Shown here one piece after another: positions 7,093-8,430 of a DNA stretch of 8,430 bases. Every line of letters begins with the position of its first letter. The stretch's first letter is position 1. Position numbers and translations under genes: made by a program. Origin of the DNA: Candidatus Latescibacterota bacterium (GTDB lineage Bacteria > Latescibacterota > UBA2968 > GCA-2709665); the NCBI GenBank assembly GCA_030746455.1, contig JASLMQ010000698.1, positions 1-8,430 on the forward strand, given 5' to 3'. The notes under the pieces are model-generated. The model was not told the origin of the DNA. It was given only the letters and a program-made list of their open reading frames with translations, and ran no database searches.

Positions 7093-7120
7093 GGAAGCGG
7101 GATCTGGCGACCCCGCTCCC
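7093..7120 (-). other. GC-rich hairpin in the rpmF-fabH spacer
   Basis: On the transcript strand GGGAGCGGG (7120-7112) can pair with CCCGCUUCC (7101-7093) in a 9-bp stem with one G-U wobble and a 10-base loop. It lies in the 100-base gap where plsX usually sits. No U-run follows (next bases are UCUCGAUUC), so a simple intrinsic terminator is unlikely. It may be an mRNA processing or stability element separating rpmF from the fab genes. Function is inferred only from position and shape. Confidence 0.45.
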
Positions 7121-7149
7121 GGTCAGGTGACTTGCCCCGTGCTCCGGCC

Positions 7150-7332
7150 CTACACCGCCTCGCCCTCGGTGGCCTCTCTGCTGTTGTAGTGGCCGCAGTT
7201 GCTGCAGACCCGATGGGGCCTGCGCGGCTGCCCGCAGTTGGGGCACTCAGAGAAGCCCGGAGCCGAGAGCTTCCAGTGGGCGCGCCTCTTGCCGGTCCTG
7301 GAGTTTGAGCTCCTGCGCTTCGGATTTGCCAT
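7150..7332 (-). CDS. rpmF: 50S ribosomal protein L32
   Basis: This 60-residue basic protein is ribosomal protein bL32 of the large subunit. The N-terminus [22 protein letters not shown] is nearly diagnostic (shown to residue 20: [20 protein letters not shown]). It is the four-cysteine, zinc-binding form with Cys30/Cys33 (CPNC) and Cys43/Cys46 (CSNC), followed by GHYNSRE. The ATG at 7332 has a good ribosome site, AAGGAG, six bases upstream. It sits 45 bases after the DUF177 gene, as in many phyla. The usual next gene, plsX, is absent and fabH follows after 100 bases. The intact C4 motif suggests zinc-dependent folding, possibly with a zinc-independent paralogue elsewhere; this window cannot show that. 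Confidence 0.96.
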   Translation of the reverse strand: MANPKRRSSNSRTGKRRAHWKLSAPGFSECPNCGQPRRPHRVCSNCGHYNSREATEGEAV

Positions 7333-7377
7333 TGGGTTCTCCTTGGATCGCTATTCGGAAGGGCGTCGCACGCCCCC

Positions 7378-7890
7378 CTATTCCTCGTCTTTCAAAGCCC
7401 TCAGGGCCTCCCACCGGGGATCGGTGGTTTCGGTCTTGCAGTCACACCTACGGTTGTTCAGATTCTCGCCACAGGATGGGCACAGACCCGCGCACGTCTC
7501 GCTGCAGGCGGCACCCATGGGGACCTCGAGAAGCACGTAGTCTTTGATCTCTTCACCCAGATCGATCTTGCCGCGGTCGTCGTCCAGCCAGATCAGCGCC
7601 TCGTCTTCGTCGCCTTCCACCCGATCGGGGCGGCCCGTCTGGAGGATAAAGCTGTAGTGCGACGACAGCTCCAGCTCGAAAGGCTCCAGGCACCGGACGC
7701 ACTCAAGCCGGAGCTGAAAGGCGGTATCACCGCTGGCCGAGAGCGACTCCCCCAGCTTGGTGACCGCGATCTGGCTGTGAATCGGACCAACGAAATCCAT
7801 GTTTTCCGCGTCGATGTGGAGATCTTCGGGGGTTTCATCCCACTCGAAGTCGTTGATGCCTTCCTGCACCTCGCGGAGATCGATTTCCAT
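7378..7890 (-). CDS. YceD/DUF177 family cysteine-rich protein
   Basis: This 170-residue protein belongs to the YceD (DUF177) family, nearly always encoded directly before rpmF. Family members have been linked to 23S rRNA accumulation and large-subunit assembly; the molecular activity is not settled. The N-terminus (MEIDLREVQEG) is typical. A central pair Cys64-x2-Cys67 (ECVRC) and a C-terminal group Cys129, Cys133, Cys137, Cys140 (CAGLCPSCGENLN) look metal-binding, and two more cysteines, 149 and 151, follow. The end, DPRWEALRALK, is a strongly conserved family signature. An acidic stretch lies near residues 92-105. The ATG at 7890 has no clear Shine-Dalgarno sequence and lies 21 bases after ndk, so translation may depend on reading through from ndk. 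Zinc binding is inferred from the cysteine spacing. Confidence 0.93.
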   Translation of the reverse strand: MEIDLREVQEGINDFEWDETPEDLHIDAENMDFVGPIHSQIAVTKLGESLSASGDTAFQLRLECVRCLEPFELELSSHYSFILQTGRPDRVEGDEDEALIWLDDDRGKIDLGEEIKDYVLLEVPMGAACSETCAGLCPSCGENLNNRRCDCKTETTDPRWEALRALKDEE

Positions 7891-7911
7891 AGGAATGCGT
7901 GGAGGCCGGCC

Positions 7912-8328
7912 TCAGGACAGAGCGCCCTCGCCGAAGAAGAAGGCGACCTCTTTGGCGGCGTTCTCGGGGGAATCGGATGCGTGGACGGCGTTCTCCTGAA
8001 CGTTGGTTCCGTGCGTCCGGCGGATGGTGCCTTCGGCGGCCTCGGCCGAATTGGTCGCGCCCACGACCTCGCGCAGCTTCGGAACGGCCTCCTCACGCTC
8101 GAGAACGAGCGGGACCGAGGATCCGGAGGTCATAAAATCCAGCAGGCCGCTGTAGAACGGCTTCTCGCGATGGACGGCGTAGAATTCAGCGGCCTGTGCC
8201 CGCGTGAGGTGCATCATCACCATCTGGAGGATTCGGAACCCCTCCTTCTCGACGTGGGCCAGGATGGTGCCCACGGCGTTCCGGGAGACCGCATCGGGCT
8301 TGATGATCATCAATGTACGGTCGGCCAT
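7912..8328 (-). CDS. ndk: Nucleoside diphosphate kinase
   Basis: This 138-residue cytoplasmic enzyme moves the gamma-phosphate of ATP to other nucleoside diphosphates through a phosphohistidine. The length is normal for bacterial Ndk. Known active-site positions of the family are all present: Lys10 (IIKPD), Tyr50, Phe58, Arg86, Thr92, Arg103, Asn113 and the phosphorylated His116 in NAVHASDS. The segment GTIRRTHGTNVQENAVH matches the slightly longer subgroup of Ndk proteins. The ATG at 8328 has a purine-rich AGGGGG just upstream. It is the first gene after the predicted promoter, and the next gene follows after 21 bases. No key residue is missing. Identity is clear from sequence; kinetics and specificity are assumed from the family. 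Confidence 0.97.
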   Translation of the reverse strand: MADRTLMIIKPDAVSRNAVGTILAHVEKEGFRILQMVMMHLTRAQAAEFYAVHREKPFYSGLLDFMTSGSSVPLVLEREEAVPKLREVVGATNSAEAAEGTIRRTHGTNVQENAVHASDSPENAAKEVAFFFGEGALS

Positions 8329-8359
8329 CTGCCCCCTGGATTCCTAGGCCTAAGCGATG

Positions 8360-8372
8360 GGTTCAGGGAACC
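8360..8372 (-). other. Small inverted repeat in the ndk leader
   Basis: GGTTC (8360-8364) and GAACC (8368-8372) form a perfect 5-bp stem with a 3-base loop inside the predicted ndk 5' leader. An 8-bp palindrome, TAGGCCTA, follows at 8345-8352. No run of T follows, so this is not a terminator. It could be a minor mRNA structure or chance. Confidence 0.3.
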
Positions 8373-8401
8373 TGGATTGCGCTATCAGTTTGAAGCTTTT
8401 G

Positions 8402-8430
8402 AAGATAGAACATCACACCGGATTTGTCAA
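8402..8430 (-). promoter_or_regulatory. Sigma-70 type promoter upstream of ndk
   Basis: Read on the minus strand, a perfect -35 hexamer TTGACA (8430-8425) is followed by a 17-base spacer and a -10 like hexamer TATCTT (8407-8402; 4 of 6 matches to TATAAT). Transcription would start near 8394-8397 and leave a leader of roughly 65 bases before ndk. This is the only convincing promoter in the window, so it probably drives ndk and may drive much of the gene run below it. The -35 box touches the window edge, so any upstream element cannot be seen. The start site is inferred. Confidence 0.75.

Overview
The window is GC-rich bacterial DNA in which every supported gene lies on the minus strand, so it is read from base 8430 towards base 1. 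Eleven genes are packed with short gaps or overlaps and no interval longer than about 115 bases lacks a gene. The gene order (ndk, a YceD/DUF177 gene, rpmF, a fatty-acid synthesis block, rnc) and the base composition resemble Gemmatimonadota or another high-GC, deep-branching Gram-negative phylum. That placement comes from remembered gene order and was not tested with a phylogeny.

Layout from the 5' end of the transcript. A near-consensus sigma-70 type promoter (about 8402-8430) precedes ndk (nucleoside diphosphate kinase). Next come a DUF177/YceD cysteine-rich protein, rpmF (ribosomal protein L32), fabH, fabD, acpP, fabF and rnc (RNase III). This is the familiar rpmF-plsX-fabHDG-acpP-fabF-rnc cluster, but plsX (between rpmF and fabH) and fabG (between fabD and acpP) are both missing. 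The two places where they would lie are short non-coding spacers with conspicuous inverted repeats: a 9-bp GC-rich stem at 7093-7120 and an AT-rich pair of overlapping inverted repeats at 5092-5116 that includes the fabD stop codon.

Beyond rnc the transcript appears to continue into a biotin/lipoate ligase-fold acyltransferase with a LipM-like cysteine, a small two-helix membrane protein with a probable bacterial PH-like domain, a small protein of unknown function, and the first 340 codons of a GlmL/MutL-family ATPase (ASKHA fold, linked to cobalamin-dependent mutases). The last three overlap one another by a few bases, which suggests translational coupling.

The first block joins nucleotide balance, ribosome assembly and type II fatty-acid initiation and elongation (FabD charges ACP with malonyl, FabH starts chains, FabF extends them). 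The lipoyl/octanoyl transferase fits because it draws on octanoyl-ACP or lipoate. The role of the three-gene tail is unknown and is the least described part. I saw no mobile elements, CRISPR arrays, tRNA or rRNA genes, or convincing rho-independent terminators.
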